The notes below the pieces were generated by a model. That model made no database searches, was not told the origin of the DNA, and saw nothing but the letters and a program-made list of their open reading frames with translations. The position numbers and the translations under genes are program-made. This document shows positions 28,114 to 37,362 of a stretch of DNA of 64,000 bases, piece after piece; within the stretch, counting starts at the first letter, position 1; each line of letters opens with the position of its first letter. Origin of the DNA: Pseudoalteromonas sp. MMG007 (GTDB lineage Bacteria > Pseudomonadota > Gammaproteobacteria > Enterobacterales > Alteromonadaceae); assembly GCF_018100985.1 (NCBI RefSeq), contig NZ_JAGJEI010000013.1:1-64000 (forward strand). Reading direction: 5' to 3'.

Positions 28114-29244
28114 GTGCAATACCAATTGATCGAAACACAAAATCAGCTTAATACTTTTGTTGAGCAAATTAAAAGCAAACCTATCTTAGCAATTGATACC
28201 GAATTTATGCGCCGTCGCACTTTGTATCCAGAGGTTGCACTGATCCAAGTTTTTGATGGTGAACATTTAGCATTAATAGATCCACTTGCTGAACTTTCAT
28301 TATTTGATTTTTGGGAGATTTTAAAAGATCCCGCTGTTTTAAAAGTACTGCATTCACCCTCAGAAGATATCGAAGTTTTTCAAAAATACGCAGGCTTTGT
28401 TCCTGCTCCATTATTTGACACTCAATTTGCACTGCAGTTACTTGGTGAGGGCAACTGTATGGGCTTTGCTTTAATGGTAAAAGAGTTGTTAGGAATAGAA
28501 ATAGACAAAAGTGAATCGCGTACCAATTGGCTTCAGCGTCCTTTAACTAAAAAACAATTAGATTATGCAGCTGCCGATACTTTTCATCTATTACCTTGTT
28601 TTGAGCTGATTATAGAGCGTATTAATGAGGCCGATTTGTTTGATATTGTAATAAATGAGAGCGAGTTAATTGCAAATAAACGTGCGTTTCAAACACCCGA
28701 TGATCTTTTATATAAAGACATAAAAAATGCATGGCAGTTAAAACCGCATGAGCTGGCAGTACTAAAAGAGCTAGCTGTATGGAGACGTAACAAAGCAATA
28801 CGAAAAAATTTAGCGCTTAACTTTGTGCTTAAAGAACACAATATGACTGAAATTGCTAAACGAGGGCCTTCGAGCTTAAACTCGCTTAGACAAATTCCGG
28901 GTGTTGAATCGATGGAAGTTAATCGCTCAGGTGTAGAAATACTAAAATGTATTGAAACTGCTAAAGCAATGCCTGAAGAGCTTCATCCTCCTGTGCTTAA
29001 ACGTTTAATAGATTTTCCCTCTTATAAAAAAGTAGCTAAAGATATAAAACAAAAAGTAACTAAAGTGGCTAAAGAGCACAATATACCAGAAGACGTAATG
29101 GCTTCTAAAAAACAAGTTAATCAACTTATAAGCTGGAATTGGAAGCTCACTAATGAGCAAAAACAAAAGCATATTAAGCCAGATTTACTAAGTTCGTGGC
29201 GCTATAGTTATATAAAAGAAACACTAAAAGAGTGGGATAAATAA
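28114..29244 (+). CDS. rnd: ribonuclease D
   Basis: A 376-residue DEDD-family 3'-5' exoribonuclease that trims tRNA precursors. The exonuclease domain has AIDTEFMRRRT (Asp28, Glu30), LHSPSEDIEVF and YAAADTFHLLP. The first of two HRDC domains starts at about residue 210 (LKELAVWRRNKAIRKN). The start is GTG 28114 with GGAG upstream, right after the fadD terminator. The fadD-rnd-min order is common in related genera. Confidence 0.95.
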   Translation: MQYQLIETQNQLNTFVEQIKSKPILAIDTEFMRRRTLYPEVALIQVFDGEHLALIDPLAELSLFDFWEILKDPAVLKVLHSPSEDIEVFQKYAGFVPAPLFDTQFALQLLGEGNCMGFALMVKELLGIEIDKSESRTNWLQRPLTKKQLDYAAADTFHLLPCFELIIERINEADLFDIVINESELIANKRAFQTPDDLLYKDIKNAWQLKPHELAVLKELAVWRRNKAIRKNLALNFVLKEHNMTEIAKRGPSSLNSLRQIPGVESMEVNRSGVEILKCIETAKAMPEELHPPVLKRLIDFPSYKKVAKDIKQKVTKVAKEHNIPEDVMASKKQVNQLISWNWKLTNEQKQKHIKPDLLSSWRYSYIKETLKEWDK

Positions 29245-29285
29245 GGTTGAAACGGGCTTTAATGCTTACTCAACTAAACACAAAA

Positions 29286-29312
29286 AACACCCATATACAT
29301 ACGATGGGTGTT
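29286..29312. terminator. terminator after rnd
   Basis: The stem AACACCCA / TGGGTGTT with an 11-base loop is preceded by an A run and followed by ttgctatt. It lies 42 bases after the rnd stop codon. Confidence 0.6.
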
Positions 29313-29369
29313 GCTATTAATCTGCAATAATTTTAAATACTATTTTAATTACGCAAATGAGTACTAAAC

Positions 29370-29396
29370 AAAAACGGCACTCAAAGTGCCGTTTTT
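29370..29396. terminator. terminator of the minCDE operon
   Basis: The stem AAAAACGGCAC-tcaaa-GTGCCGTTTTT lies just after the minE stop on the minus strand; the A and T flanks make it usable from both sides. Confidence 0.85.
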
Positions 29397-29400
29397 AATA

Positions 29401-29664
29401 TTACTTCTTTTCTTCGTCAGGTAGTGTCACGTTTAGTTCAAGTACCGCTAAATCGTCTTCGTTTTGATCAAATTGTACCTGAACTGCGTCAGTATTTACG
29501 TTCACATACTTTCGGATCACATCTAAAATATCTTGTTTTAATTGTGGTAAGTAATCCGGCGTTCCACGTTGAGAACGTTCGTGCGCGACAATAATCTGCA
29601 ATCGCTCTTTTGCTAATGACGCGCTGTTTTTCTTTTCTGAGCGGAAGTAGTCAAGTAAAGACAC
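29401..29664 (-). CDS. minE: cell division topological specificity factor MinE
   Basis: An 87-residue protein that drives pole-to-pole oscillation of MinD and keeps MinCD away from mid-cell. It begins [15 protein letters not shown], has the MinD-contact segment [17 protein letters not shown], and a C-terminal topological domain ending in [12 protein letters not shown]. The start is GTG 29664, with GGAGG 6 bases upstream. The frame continues into minD up to 29706, but the family begins at this codon. Its start lies 1 base after the minD stop. Confidence 0.96.
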   Translation of the reverse strand: MSLLDYFRSEKKNSASLAKERLQIIVAHERSQRGTPDYLPQLKQDILDVIRKYVNVNTDAVQVQFDQNEDDLAVLELNVTLPDEEKK

Positions 29665-29665
29665 A

Positions 29666-30475
29666 TTAACCTCCAAAAATCCGTTTAAATAAGCCTTTTT
29701 TCTCAACGTCTAAGAAGCGAAAATCGACTGTTTCACCTAATAAGCGATTAATTGCATCTGCATAGGCTTGGCCAGCATCAGAATCGCCATCTAAAATTAC
29801 AGGTTGGCCTGAGTTAGATGCGCTCAATACGGCTTGCGACTCAGGGATAACACCTAAAAGAGGAATAGATAGAATATCTTGTACGTCTTCTACCGATAAC
29901 ATTTCACCTTTCTCAACACGCTCAGGATTGTAACGCGTTAATAATAAGTGCTCTTTAATATTTTCTAGGCCTTCTTCAGCACGTTTAGATTTGCTGTGTA
30001 AAATGCCTAAAATTCTGTCTGAATCGCGAACTGAAGACACTTCTGGGTTTGTTGTTACTATTGCTTCATCAGCAAAATACATTGCCATCATCGCGCCAGC
30101 TTCAATACCTGCTGGAGAGTCACATACGATGTAGTCAAAATCTTTTTTCAATTCGTTAAGTACACGCTCAACACCTTCACGGGTAAGTGCGTCTTTATCT
30201 CGAGTTTGCGAAGCAGGAAGTAAAAATAGTTTTTCTACGCGCTTGTCTTTTATTAGCGCCTGATTAAGGTTTGCTTCACCATTAATTACGTTTACAAAAT
30301 CGTATACAACGCGACGTTCACAACCCATGATTAAATCAAGGTTACGTAAACCAATGTCGAAATCGATAATTACTGTTTTGTAGCCTTTTAATGCTAATCC
30401 GGTGCCAATTGCAGCGCTTGATGTTGTTTTACCAACACCGCCTTTACCTGAGGTAACGACAATTACTTTTGCCAT
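29666..30475 (-). CDS. minD: septum site-determining ATPase MinD
   Basis: A 269-residue ParA-like ATPase that recruits MinC to the membrane. The deviant Walker [10 protein letters not shown] is at 10-18, [14 protein letters not shown] follows, and [14 protein letters not shown] holds the switch region. The C-terminal [11 protein letters not shown] is the amphipathic membrane-targeting helix. Length is exactly that of the family. It sits between minC (5 bases upstream) and minE. Confidence 0.98.
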   Translation of the reverse strand: MAKVIVVTSGKGGVGKTTSSAAIGTGLALKGYKTVIIDFDIGLRNLDLIMGCERRVVYDFVNVINGEANLNQALIKDKRVEKLFLLPASQTRDKDALTREGVERVLNELKKDFDYIVCDSPAGIEAGAMMAMYFADEAIVTTNPEVSSVRDSDRILGILHSKSKRAEEGLENIKEHLLLTRYNPERVEKGEMLSVEDVQDILSIPLLGVIPESQAVLSASNSGQPVILDGDSDAGQAYADAINRLLGETVDFRFLDVEKKGLFKRIFGG

Positions 30476-30480
30476 GAGAT

Positions 30481-31185
30481 TTATCCTTTAACCAAAGCTG
30501 AAATTTCTAATGATTCGTCTTTTTGTTGTATTTGCACTGCATTTCCCCAATGTTCGCCCTGAAGGGAATCACTTATCCAGTAATTGCCATCTATTGAAAC
30601 CAACTCAGCCTCAAGCTTTTGGCAGAAAATGTGTGCTTTTTTGAAACCTTTTGCGCCTGCAATGGCGCGCCCGCGTAATGTGCCATATATATGTACATTA
30701 CCATCGGCAATAACTTCTGCACCGTGGCTTACTGCGCCAAGTACTATTAAATCTCTATCTTTTGCATAAACCTGTTGTCCAGAACGTACCGTACCATTAA
30801 TAATTTGTGCAGGTAAATAAACCGTTTTTTCTACAATCGAGGTATTTGCCTCTTGTTTAACAGGTTCGTTCTTAACGTCTTGTGAATAATTTAATACAGA
30901 TAGGCCTGCAGCTTTAGCTTGTACATGTTGCTCATCAGAGCCGTTACATACACCTACTGCGTTAAAACTCATACGCTCAATAAGTGATTTTAAATGAACA
31001 AAATCTAAAGAGCTGTTTCTAATTTCTATTAAATTAACAACTATAGGAGCCCCTTCAAAAAACTTAGGGGCTTGGGCTATTTTTACATATAACTGTTCTG
31101 CTAAAAGGGTTATATCAGTACTGTAAAGATGTAAAACTGATAACGTAAAAAGATTCCCTTTTAACTCAAAAATTTGGTCCGACAT
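30481..31185 (-). CDS. minC: septum formation inhibitor MinC
   Basis: A 234-residue inhibitor of FtsZ assembly. The N-terminal domain (about 1-105) contacts FtsZ, and the C-terminal beta-helical domain, starting at about 125, binds MinD and has the conserved RSGQQVYAKDRDLIVLGAVS (in part), GAEVIADGNVHIYG and LRGRAIAG segments. It is the first gene of minCDE and diverges from ycgL across about 150 bases. Confidence 0.96.
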   Translation of the reverse strand: MSDQIFELKGNLFTLSVLHLYSTDITLLAEQLYVKIAQAPKFFEGAPIVVNLIEIRNSSLDFVHLKSLIERMSFNAVGVCNGSDEQHVQAKAAGLSVLNYSQDVKNEPVKQEANTSIVEKTVYLPAQIINGTVRSGQQVYAKDRDLIVLGAVSHGAEVIADGNVHIYGTLRGRAIAGAKGFKKAHIFCQKLEAELVSIDGNYWISDSLQGEHWGNAVQIQQKDESLEISALVKG

Positions 31186-31339
31186 ACACGCTCAATTGAA
31201 TTGTTCGATAAGAAATTATTTAAGATAAACACAGGCTGAATAAGGCCTTTATTGAAATTTCTAATCTAATTTTTCTAACTTATTATTACTCTCATGTTAT
31301 AGTGTGCGGCATTGTTAAGCAAGAATTTATAGGCTCATA

Positions 31340-31627
31340 ATGCTCACTGCGGTATATAAAAGTAAGAAAAAAGCGGATACCTTCCTATTTGTTGAAAAAA
31401 GAGATGATTTTAGTAAAGTTCCGGAACCTTTAATGACCATGTTTGGTCAACCTCAATACGTTATGATCATTAATTTAGCAAAGCGTGAACATTTAGGTGG
31501 TGCAGATTTAGAAACAGTTAAAGCCGCTTTATCTGATCCTGATAAAGGCTTTTATTTACAAATACCACCGCCAAAAGAAAACTTGTTAAGTCAATTACGA
31601 AAAGAAAATGGAGCCGATAGTGATTAG
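31340..31627 (+). CDS. ycgL: YcgL domain protein
   Basis: A 95-residue protein of the YcgL family, recognised by LTAVYKSKKKADTFLFVEK at the start, PLMTMFGQPQYVM and the KGFYLQIPPPKENLL tail. Its position divergent from minC is conserved in gammaproteobacteria. The function is not established. Its end overlaps the start of the lytic transglycosylase gene by 8 bases, so the two are translationally coupled. Confidence 0.93.
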   Translation: MLTAVYKSKKKADTFLFVEKRDDFSKVPEPLMTMFGQPQYVMIINLAKREHLGGADLETVKAALSDPDKGFYLQIPPPKENLLSQLRKENGADSD

Positions 31628-32636
31628 AAAACTGACCGTTTTATTATGTGGGGTTTGCTTAAGTGGCTCTGTAATAGCCAAAACTCAAGCTGAATTTCAA
31701 ACGTATTTAACAGATTTAAAGCATGAAGCGATAGCAAAAGGTTACGACAGCAAATTAATCGATGATGCTTTTGCTACTGCTACGTATAAAGAAAAAGTTG
31801 TATCTGCTGATAAAAATCAACCAGAAGTAAAAGAAACACTTGAAACATATTTACCTAAACGTGTACCGCAATGGAAAATTGACCGCGCACGTAAGCTTTA
31901 TGCAGAAAATAAAGATGTATTGGAACAAGTAGCAAAAGAATTTGGCGTACAGGCACGCTTTATTGTTGCCCTTTGGGGTCTTGAGAGTAATTTTGGAACA
32001 ATTCAAGGCGGCCATAATGTTATTTCATCTTTGGTAACACTTGCTTTTGATGGACGTCGTGAAGCTCTTTATAAACGCCAACTATGGGCTGCACTAGATA
32101 TATTAAAGTCGGGCCATATTACGCTCGATAAGTTTAAAGGTTCTTGGGCTGGAGCGATGGGGCAAACACAGTTTATGCCTACCTCTTTTAATGCTTATGC
32201 GGTCGATTATAATAATGATGGTCGAAAAGACATTTGGACTACCAAAGAGGATGCGTTTGCCTCTATTGCTAATTACTTAAAACAAGAAGGGTGGGATGAC
32301 TCTCTTACTTGGGGCCGCCAGGTGCAGTTGCCAGAAAATTTTGACAGTAAATATGTATTAGTACGTGGCACTAAAACACGTAAACAATGGCTTGAGTACT
32401 GGAATGATTCTGAGCGCTCGTTGGCTCAATGGCAAGCGTTAGGTGTGCGCAAAGCAGATGGCTCTGATTTACCAAATGTTGATGTTCGTGCAGCTTTAGT
32501 TATGCCCGATGATATTAATGGGCGTATGTACCTAGCATACGATAACTATAAAGTATTTATGCATTGGAATCGCTCGTATTACTTTGCCACAAGCGTGGGC
32601 TACCTATCAGATAGAATCGGTTATCCTAAAATTTAA
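31620..32636 (+). CDS. lytic murein transglycosylase (MltB family)
   Basis: A 338-residue exported enzyme that cleaves peptidoglycan glycan strands with formation of anhydromuropeptides. A signal peptide ends near VIAKT. The catalytic Glu is in ALWGLESNFG, and GSWAGAMGQTQFMPTSF and a late SVGYLSDRIG segment are typical of the MltB group. No lipobox is seen, so it is probably soluble in the periplasm. I choose GTG 31620 because GGAG lies 6 bases before it; ATG 31608 inside ycgL adds four residues and has no site. Confidence 0.9.
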   Translation: MIRKLTVLLCGVCLSGSVIAKTQAEFQTYLTDLKHEAIAKGYDSKLIDDAFATATYKEKVVSADKNQPEVKETLETYLPKRVPQWKIDRARKLYAENKDVLEQVAKEFGVQARFIVALWGLESNFGTIQGGHNVISSLVTLAFDGRREALYKRQLWAALDILKSGHITLDKFKGSWAGAMGQTQFMPTSFNAYAVDYNNDGRKDIWTTKEDAFASIANYLKQEGWDDSLTWGRQVQLPENFDSKYVLVRGTKTRKQWLEYWNDSERSLAQWQALGVRKADGSDLPNVDVRAALVMPDDINGRMYLAYDNYKVFMHWNRSYYFATSVGYLSDRIGYPKI

Positions 32637-32655
32637 TTACCGATTATCTATATTA

Positions 32656-32682
32656 AAAAAGCCGCTGTATGCGGCTTTTTGT
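32656..32682 (+). terminator. terminator after the transglycosylase gene
   Basis: The stem AAAAAGCCGC-tgtat-GCGGCTTTTT lies 20 bases after the stop. Its A-rich side can also serve the converging regulator gene. Confidence 0.87.
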
Positions 32683-32703
32683 ATTTAGATAAGAGCTTAG
32701 GGT

Positions 32704-33252
32704 TTATTGTTCTTTTTTAAATATTTTATCTTTTAAGTCGATTACCTTGCCAATGCCTGATCCAAGCTTCATGAGCTTATTTAACTGCTCAGGGCTTAAA
32801 CGTTGTAGTTCTGATGACCACTTTGTAACCGTTTCTAATAGGTTATGAATTTCACCCATTTGTTTTTGAGCGTATAGCTCATCGTCATTACTGGCTTCAT
32901 CAAGCAAGTTGTCACGCAGCAGACTTAAGGTTGGATCAATTTCACGTTTTTTTCGTTCTTCAAAAACACGATTGGCCATGTCCCAAATTTCACCAGCAGG
33001 TGCATAATACTCTTTTCTATCTCCAGGCTTATGATGTACTTTTATTAGTTGCCATGATTGTAATTCTTTTATGCCCATGCTTACGTTACCACGTGAAATA
33101 CTCAGCGAATCCGCTATTTCGTTTGCAGTCATGGGTTCTTTAGTAATGATCAATAAGCCACACATTTGCCCTATGGTTCTATTGAAACCCCAGCGGCTGC
33201 CCATTTCACCACAATGCATAACAAAGGCTAAATTTTTTTCGGATAAACTCAT
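32704..33252 (-). CDS. GbsR/MarR family transcriptional regulator
   Basis: A 182-residue DNA-binding protein. After a short N-terminal helix comes a winged helix-turn-helix with MTANEIADSLSISRGNVSMGIKELQSW (in part), then RKEYYAPAGEIWDMA, the pattern of GbsR-type regulators, and a long helical C-terminal half for dimerisation. It is divergent from the alcohol dehydrogenase gene across about 215 bases, an arrangement often seen with a regulator and its target. Just upstream of its start lies an inverted repeat (33262-33283) that may be its operator. Alcohol, aldehyde or choline-like ligands are possibilities only. Confidence 0.85.
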   Translation of the reverse strand: MSLSEKNLAFVMHCGEMGSRWGFNRTIGQMCGLLIITKEPMTANEIADSLSISRGNVSMGIKELQSWQLIKVHHKPGDRKEYYAPAGEIWDMANRVFEERKKREIDPTLSLLRDNLLDEASNDDELYAQKQMGEIHNLLETVTKWSSELQRLSPEQLNKLMKLGSGIGKVIDLKDKIFKKEQ

Positions 33253-33261
33253 AGCTTTTTA

Positions 33262-33283
33262 ACTTTCAGTAAATTCAGAAAGT
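33262..33283. promoter_or_regulatory. inverted repeat, possible operator of the GbsR-like regulator
   Basis: ACTTTC and GAAAGT arms flank a ten-base spacer AGTAAATTCA, 10 bases before the regulator start codon. Within it TTCAG is also repeated directly. Position fits autoregulation. Confidence 0.35.
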
Positions 33284-33467
33284 AATGCTAGCATGCTGAT
33301 TTTGGATAGCAAGATTTTAGATTAAGTAAAATTAAACTTACACATCTAAAGGTTGATTTAGATTAATTTTTCTTCATCAAAATTAGGTTATGTTTATAGC
33401 TAATACTCTTCTTAAACCGTTAGCCTAGTTAGATTTAACTTGGTTACTCACATATGATGGAATGACT

Positions 33468-34478
33468 ATGAAAGCTGCAATAAACACTCAGTACAAAGGT
33501 AAATTACAAATTACAGACTTACCAAAGCCACAAGTAGGCATTAATGATGTTTTGGTTAAAATAGTGGCCTGTGGAGTATGTCATACCGATTTACATGCCT
33601 GTCATGGTGATTGGCCGGTAAAACCCAAAATGCCACTTGTGCCGGGACACGAAGGCGTAGGCATAATTGAAGAAGTAGGCAGCAACATACAGCATTTAGC
33701 GGTTGGAGATAGAGTAGGTGTGCCTTGGCTTTATAGTGCTTGTGGGCATTGTGAATTTTGTTTAGAGGGTAAAGAAACCCTGTGTTTATCACAGCAGAAC
33801 ACGGGTTACTCAATCGATGGTGGTTATGCAGAATATTGCTTAGCTCATGGCGATTACGTAATTAAAATTCCAGATGGTTTAGGTTTTTCAGAGGCTGCGC
33901 CTTTATTTTGTGCAGGTGTTACTACCTATAAAGCATTAAAAGTATCGGGTGCAAAACCAGGTGACTGGGTTGCTATTGTTGGTGTGGGTGGGCTCGGGCA
34001 TTTAGCTGTGCAATATGCCAAAGCAATGGGCTTTAATGTAATAGCTGTTGATACAGGCAAAGAAAAACTTGAGCTTGCTAAAGAGTTAGGCGCAGATATT
34101 ACTCTCGATTTTAAAGAAGTTGTACCAAGTGAAGCAATATTTGAACAAGTTGGTGGTGCGCATGGTGTTGTGTGTACTGCGGTATCTAAAGCGGGTTTTG
34201 AGCAAGCTTATAAAAGTGTGCGTCGGGGTGGTAAGTGTGTGTTAGTGGGGTTACCGCCAGAGGATATGCCATTACCTATATTTGATACTGTGCTCAATGG
34301 TGTATCGGTAGTCGGGTCGATTGTTGGCACGCGTAAAGATTTACAAGAGTGCTTGGAATTTGCGGCTCAAGGAAAGGTTAAAGCTATTATAGAAGAAAAG
34401 CGCCTAGAAGATATCAACGAAATATTTGATGATATGATCAAAGGTGATATCAATGGTCGAATAGTGGTTACACTTTGA
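33468..34478 (+). CDS. zinc-dependent alcohol dehydrogenase (AdhP-like)
   Basis: A 336-residue medium-chain dehydrogenase that interconverts alcohols and aldehydes with NAD(H). The catalytic zinc site shows as [17 protein letters not shown] and PGHEGVG, and the structural zinc as [15 protein letters not shown]. The Rossmann motif [21 protein letters not shown] (in part) follows. The strong match in these segments points to the AdhP group, which prefers ethanol and propanol. ATG 33468 is chosen over 33462 because of the AUGGA spacing. The divergent GbsR-like gene is the likely regulator. Confidence 0.93.
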   Translation: MKAAINTQYKGKLQITDLPKPQVGINDVLVKIVACGVCHTDLHACHGDWPVKPKMPLVPGHEGVGIIEEVGSNIQHLAVGDRVGVPWLYSACGHCEFCLEGKETLCLSQQNTGYSIDGGYAEYCLAHGDYVIKIPDGLGFSEAAPLFCAGVTTYKALKVSGAKPGDWVAIVGVGGLGHLAVQYAKAMGFNVIAVDTGKEKLELAKELGADITLDFKEVVPSEAIFEQVGGAHGVVCTAVSKAGFEQAYKSVRRGGKCVLVGLPPEDMPLPIFDTVLNGVSVVGSIVGTRKDLQECLEFAAQGKVKAIIEEKRLEDINEIFDDMIKGDINGRIVVTL

Positions 34479-34489
34479 GTTAACCATTA

Positions 34490-34518
34490 GATAAAAAGGC
34501 ATGCCAAGCAGGCATGCC
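34490..34518 (-). terminator. terminator of the siderophore receptor gene
   Basis: On the minus strand GGCATGCC-tgctt-GGCATGCC is followed by TTTTTAT. It lies 46 bases after the receptor stop and may also act on the converging dehydrogenase transcript. Confidence 0.75.
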
Positions 34519-34556
34519 ATCATTATAAGCCTCAACTAATCATTTGCATGATTATA

Positions 34557-34584
34557 GCGTGTAACTAAAGCGTGTAACTAAAGC
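34557..34584. repeat. 13-bp tandem duplication across the receptor stop codon
   Basis: GCGTGTAACTAAA occurs twice in a row at the 3' end of the receptor gene. In each copy the minus strand encodes a SYTL-like end, so the duplication leaves the C-terminus of the barrel unchanged. Confidence 0.75.
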
Positions 34585-36979
34585 TTAATTTAGCGTTACG
34601 TTCTTCACCTGGCATACCGCCTAAGAACATTGCTTTAGAGTAATACTTTTTGTTAAACAGATTGTTTAAGTTCAGCTGCATGTGCCATTTATCTGTAGTG
34701 TACGAAACCGCTGCATCATAAACTGTGTAGCTAGGTACGTAACCATCAGGGATACTAAATGAGCTTGAATTAGTACTTCTGTTATCAACAAACGTAATAC
34801 CACCGCTAATATTAACAGCCTCTGGTAAATTAAACATTTCAGCGTAATAAGTAACCCAGGTACTTGCAGTTACATAAGGTACACCTTTTTGGCGCGTATC
34901 GTAGCTACTGCTTGTTGGGTTAGATTTATCGCGTGCGTCTTGATAAACCCCATTTATATTAATTTTCCACTGCTCATTTAAGTGCGCATTCAAGTCAAGC
35001 TCAACACCCTTAGTTTGTTCTTCACCATCGTAATAGCTTTCAACTACATCTGAGCTAGATACCCCCGCCTCATATAGAGGGTTAGCGTATTCTAAATTAG
35101 TTCGTGCGCTTTCAAATATAACAAGTGATGCTAAAAGCTGATCATCAAACGCTTTAAACCTAAAGCCTAAATCATTGCTGATTGACTCTGAATCTTCTCT
35201 ATCAGCTTCATTTCCTGCGACTGAACCTAATACACTGTATGCAGTACGTCCTTTCGCGTGGTTTATAAACACAGAAAAATCTTCAGTTGGTTGATAAGTC
35301 GCGCCTAAGTTATACGTTAAACCACTGTCAGAAGTATTTGCTTCAGGCGTTGGTTGAGCACGACTTGAACTATAACGCTCATCAACACCAAAGTGCTCGT
35401 AAGATTGCTTAATACGGTTGTAAGCAACACCTACACGTGTTGTTACTTCGTCTGTAATGTAACCTACATGCTGAATACCTAAGCCCCATGCTTGTACTTT
35501 TTTATTATAGTCACTTGTTTTAAGTGGATCATAATCGTCAAAGCTACCTGTTGGCCAATTTGGTGCTCTCATATCATAAATATATGGCAAGCTACCTTGG
35601 TATAATAAGTTACCTTCACTGTCGTAGATTTCTTTGTCTGCATCGTATATTGAGTACTGTTTAAAGCGTATATCTCTGTCTTCATAGTTAGCATTAACTA
35701 AAAGTTCGTTATCTACGTCACCAAGCATAAAGTCATAGCGCAGGTCTAAAAAGTATTGCCACGATTTTTCGTCGGCTTCTACTTGGCGGTACTCTTGTCG
35801 ACGTGCTGCAAATGGATAAAGTACACCGTCTTCAACAAGTGGTGCGCGAGGGTCATTGTTAATAATCCCGTCACGTGTTGAATAAACGTAGTTAAACGCA
35901 CCGGTTTGGCGTGCAAAGCTTGATGTGTAGTTACGGTATTGCAGTTGCTGATTTAAAAATAAATCATCTGTAATAAAGTAATTGTGCGTTAGTTTGAAGC
36001 GTAATTCTTCACCTTCATTATCATCTGCCATTGGTGAAATAATACCGTTGGTTCCGAAGTCGTAAGGGGTTAAACCATCAGTCGATGACAATGAATCAGC
36101 TAGCTGTTGTTGCTGATCTGATGTTAATTGTACGCCGCTGCCTGTAGGATCATTGACTAAATCAGCGCCTGTTACTTCACCAGCGCTTAGGCCATTTGCA
36201 GTTTCTGCACTATAAATACGAATAGGGTGACCTATTGAGTCAACTGCAATCGAGTCCTTAATATATGCGCCAGAGAGCATAATGTCTTGTTTATCACTTA
36301 ATACATATTTAAGTGATGCGTAAAGCTCATCTCTGTCTTCTTTTAGGTCACGGTAACCATCGCTAGAGGCTGTTTTTGCCATAACACGATAGGCTAAATT
36401 ATCAGTGATTGCGTTGGTGCTATCAAATGCAAGTGAGTAGCTATCCCATTGTCCAAGCTCAGCAGATATTTTATGTTTTTCTTCAAACTCTGGCTTTTTT
36501 TCAATTAAGTTAATTACGCCACCAGCACTACCAATACCGTATAAACCTGTTGCTGGGCCTTTTAATACCTCAACCGACTCTACATTTGTTAAAGACCGTG
36601 TTGGATTAAATGTATTGCCAAGGCCTGCACCGCCATACATACCATCATAAGTATAGTTAGCGTCTAAGCCACGAATCACAAGATTGTCACCAATGCCATA
36701 GTTATTACCAGCTTGTGTTAAACCACTTACGTTACGCGTTAACTCTTGTAAGCTATCTACACCTTGTGACTCTATTAGTTCACGGTCAATAACAACAACC
36801 GGAGCAGGCGTTTCCATTAGTGACATATCAGATTTAGTAGCAAGACCTGAGCTCATTACTACTTGGTTTTGTTTTTGATAAACGCTAATACGTTCAATAT
36901 CTTCTTCAGCTGATTGGGCAACTGCAATATGTGCATTTAAACATGCTAGGGTAACTAATGAGTATTTAAATTTTTTCAT
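34565..36979 (-). CDS. TonB-dependent siderophore receptor
   Basis: An 804-residue outer-membrane barrel with a signal peptide (MKKFKYSLVTLACLNAHIAVAQ, cleaved after AVAQ). The TonB box region is ERISVYQK, and the plug domain shows TPAPVVVIDRELIE, VRGLDANYTYDG and VEVLKGPATGLYGIGSAGGV (in part), the pattern of ferric-siderophore receptors. The barrel ends in FSYTL. ATG 36979 is the start; the open frame up to 37057 has no signal-like use. A good Fur box lies at 37016-37032. The siderophore itself cannot be told. A 13-bp tandem duplication sits across the stop codon. Confidence 0.93.
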   Translation of the reverse strand: MKKFKYSLVTLACLNAHIAVAQSAEEDIERISVYQKQNQVVMSSGLATKSDMSLMETPAPVVVIDRELIESQGVDSLQELTRNVSGLTQAGNNYGIGDNLVIRGLDANYTYDGMYGGAGLGNTFNPTRSLTNVESVEVLKGPATGLYGIGSAGGVINLIEKKPEFEEKHKISAELGQWDSYSLAFDSTNAITDNLAYRVMAKTASSDGYRDLKEDRDELYASLKYVLSDKQDIMLSGAYIKDSIAVDSIGHPIRIYSAETANGLSAGEVTGADLVNDPTGSGVQLTSDQQQQLADSLSSTDGLTPYDFGTNGIISPMADDNEGEELRFKLTHNYFITDDLFLNQQLQYRNYTSSFARQTGAFNYVYSTRDGIINNDPRAPLVEDGVLYPFAARRQEYRQVEADEKSWQYFLDLRYDFMLGDVDNELLVNANYEDRDIRFKQYSIYDADKEIYDSEGNLLYQGSLPYIYDMRAPNWPTGSFDDYDPLKTSDYNKKVQAWGLGIQHVGYITDEVTTRVGVAYNRIKQSYEHFGVDERYSSSRAQPTPEANTSDSGLTYNLGATYQPTEDFSVFINHAKGRTAYSVLGSVAGNEADREDSESISNDLGFRFKAFDDQLLASLVIFESARTNLEYANPLYEAGVSSSDVVESYYDGEEQTKGVELDLNAHLNEQWKININGVYQDARDKSNPTSSSYDTRQKGVPYVTASTWVTYYAEMFNLPEAVNISGGITFVDNRSTNSSSFSIPDGYVPSYTVYDAAVSYTTDKWHMQLNLNNLFNKKYYSKAMFLGGMPGEERNAKLSFSYTL

Positions 36980-37015
36980 GGGGTGATAAGTATTCGCATT
37001 TAGTAACTTTGCGCG

Positions 37016-37032
37016 AATGATAATGGTTATTG
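37016..37032 (-). promoter_or_regulatory. Fur box upstream of the siderophore receptor
   Basis: On the minus strand CAATAACCATTATCATT contains TAACCATTATC, one base away from the core TAATCATTATC of the Fur consensus. It lies 37 bases before the start codon, a position suited to iron-dependent repression. Confidence 0.65.
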
Positions 37033-37362
37033 TTTTTAAAGTGAATAAAAAGTTCAAATAAATTTATTAAATAGTGTTTTTTGATTTAAAAATATACAGT
37101 TGAGGGTGTTTTTAGGTTATTAATGCAACATTGTTTACGTTTTATTAATTAACAGCAAGACTATAAAATTAGCAATAACGAAATAAATAATTTAACTTCA
37201 ATAAAGTCATTATTGTTTGTAAAGGTTGATTATTAACAGCTAAATATCAGCTTAAGGCGTAAAGTATAAGTAATTAACTTAACTTTTATGGGGAATAAGG
37301 TGTGTTACCTTAAACCCCTAAGAACAGGTAAATTCTACTATCTAAAAATTATAAAATTAATG
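37033..37362. other. intergenic region upstream of the siderophore receptor
   Basis: About 330 very AT-rich bases between the Fur box and the end of the amidohydrolase gene. Both neighbours are on the minus strand. I see no gene, tRNA or strong hairpin. Confidence 0.6.
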
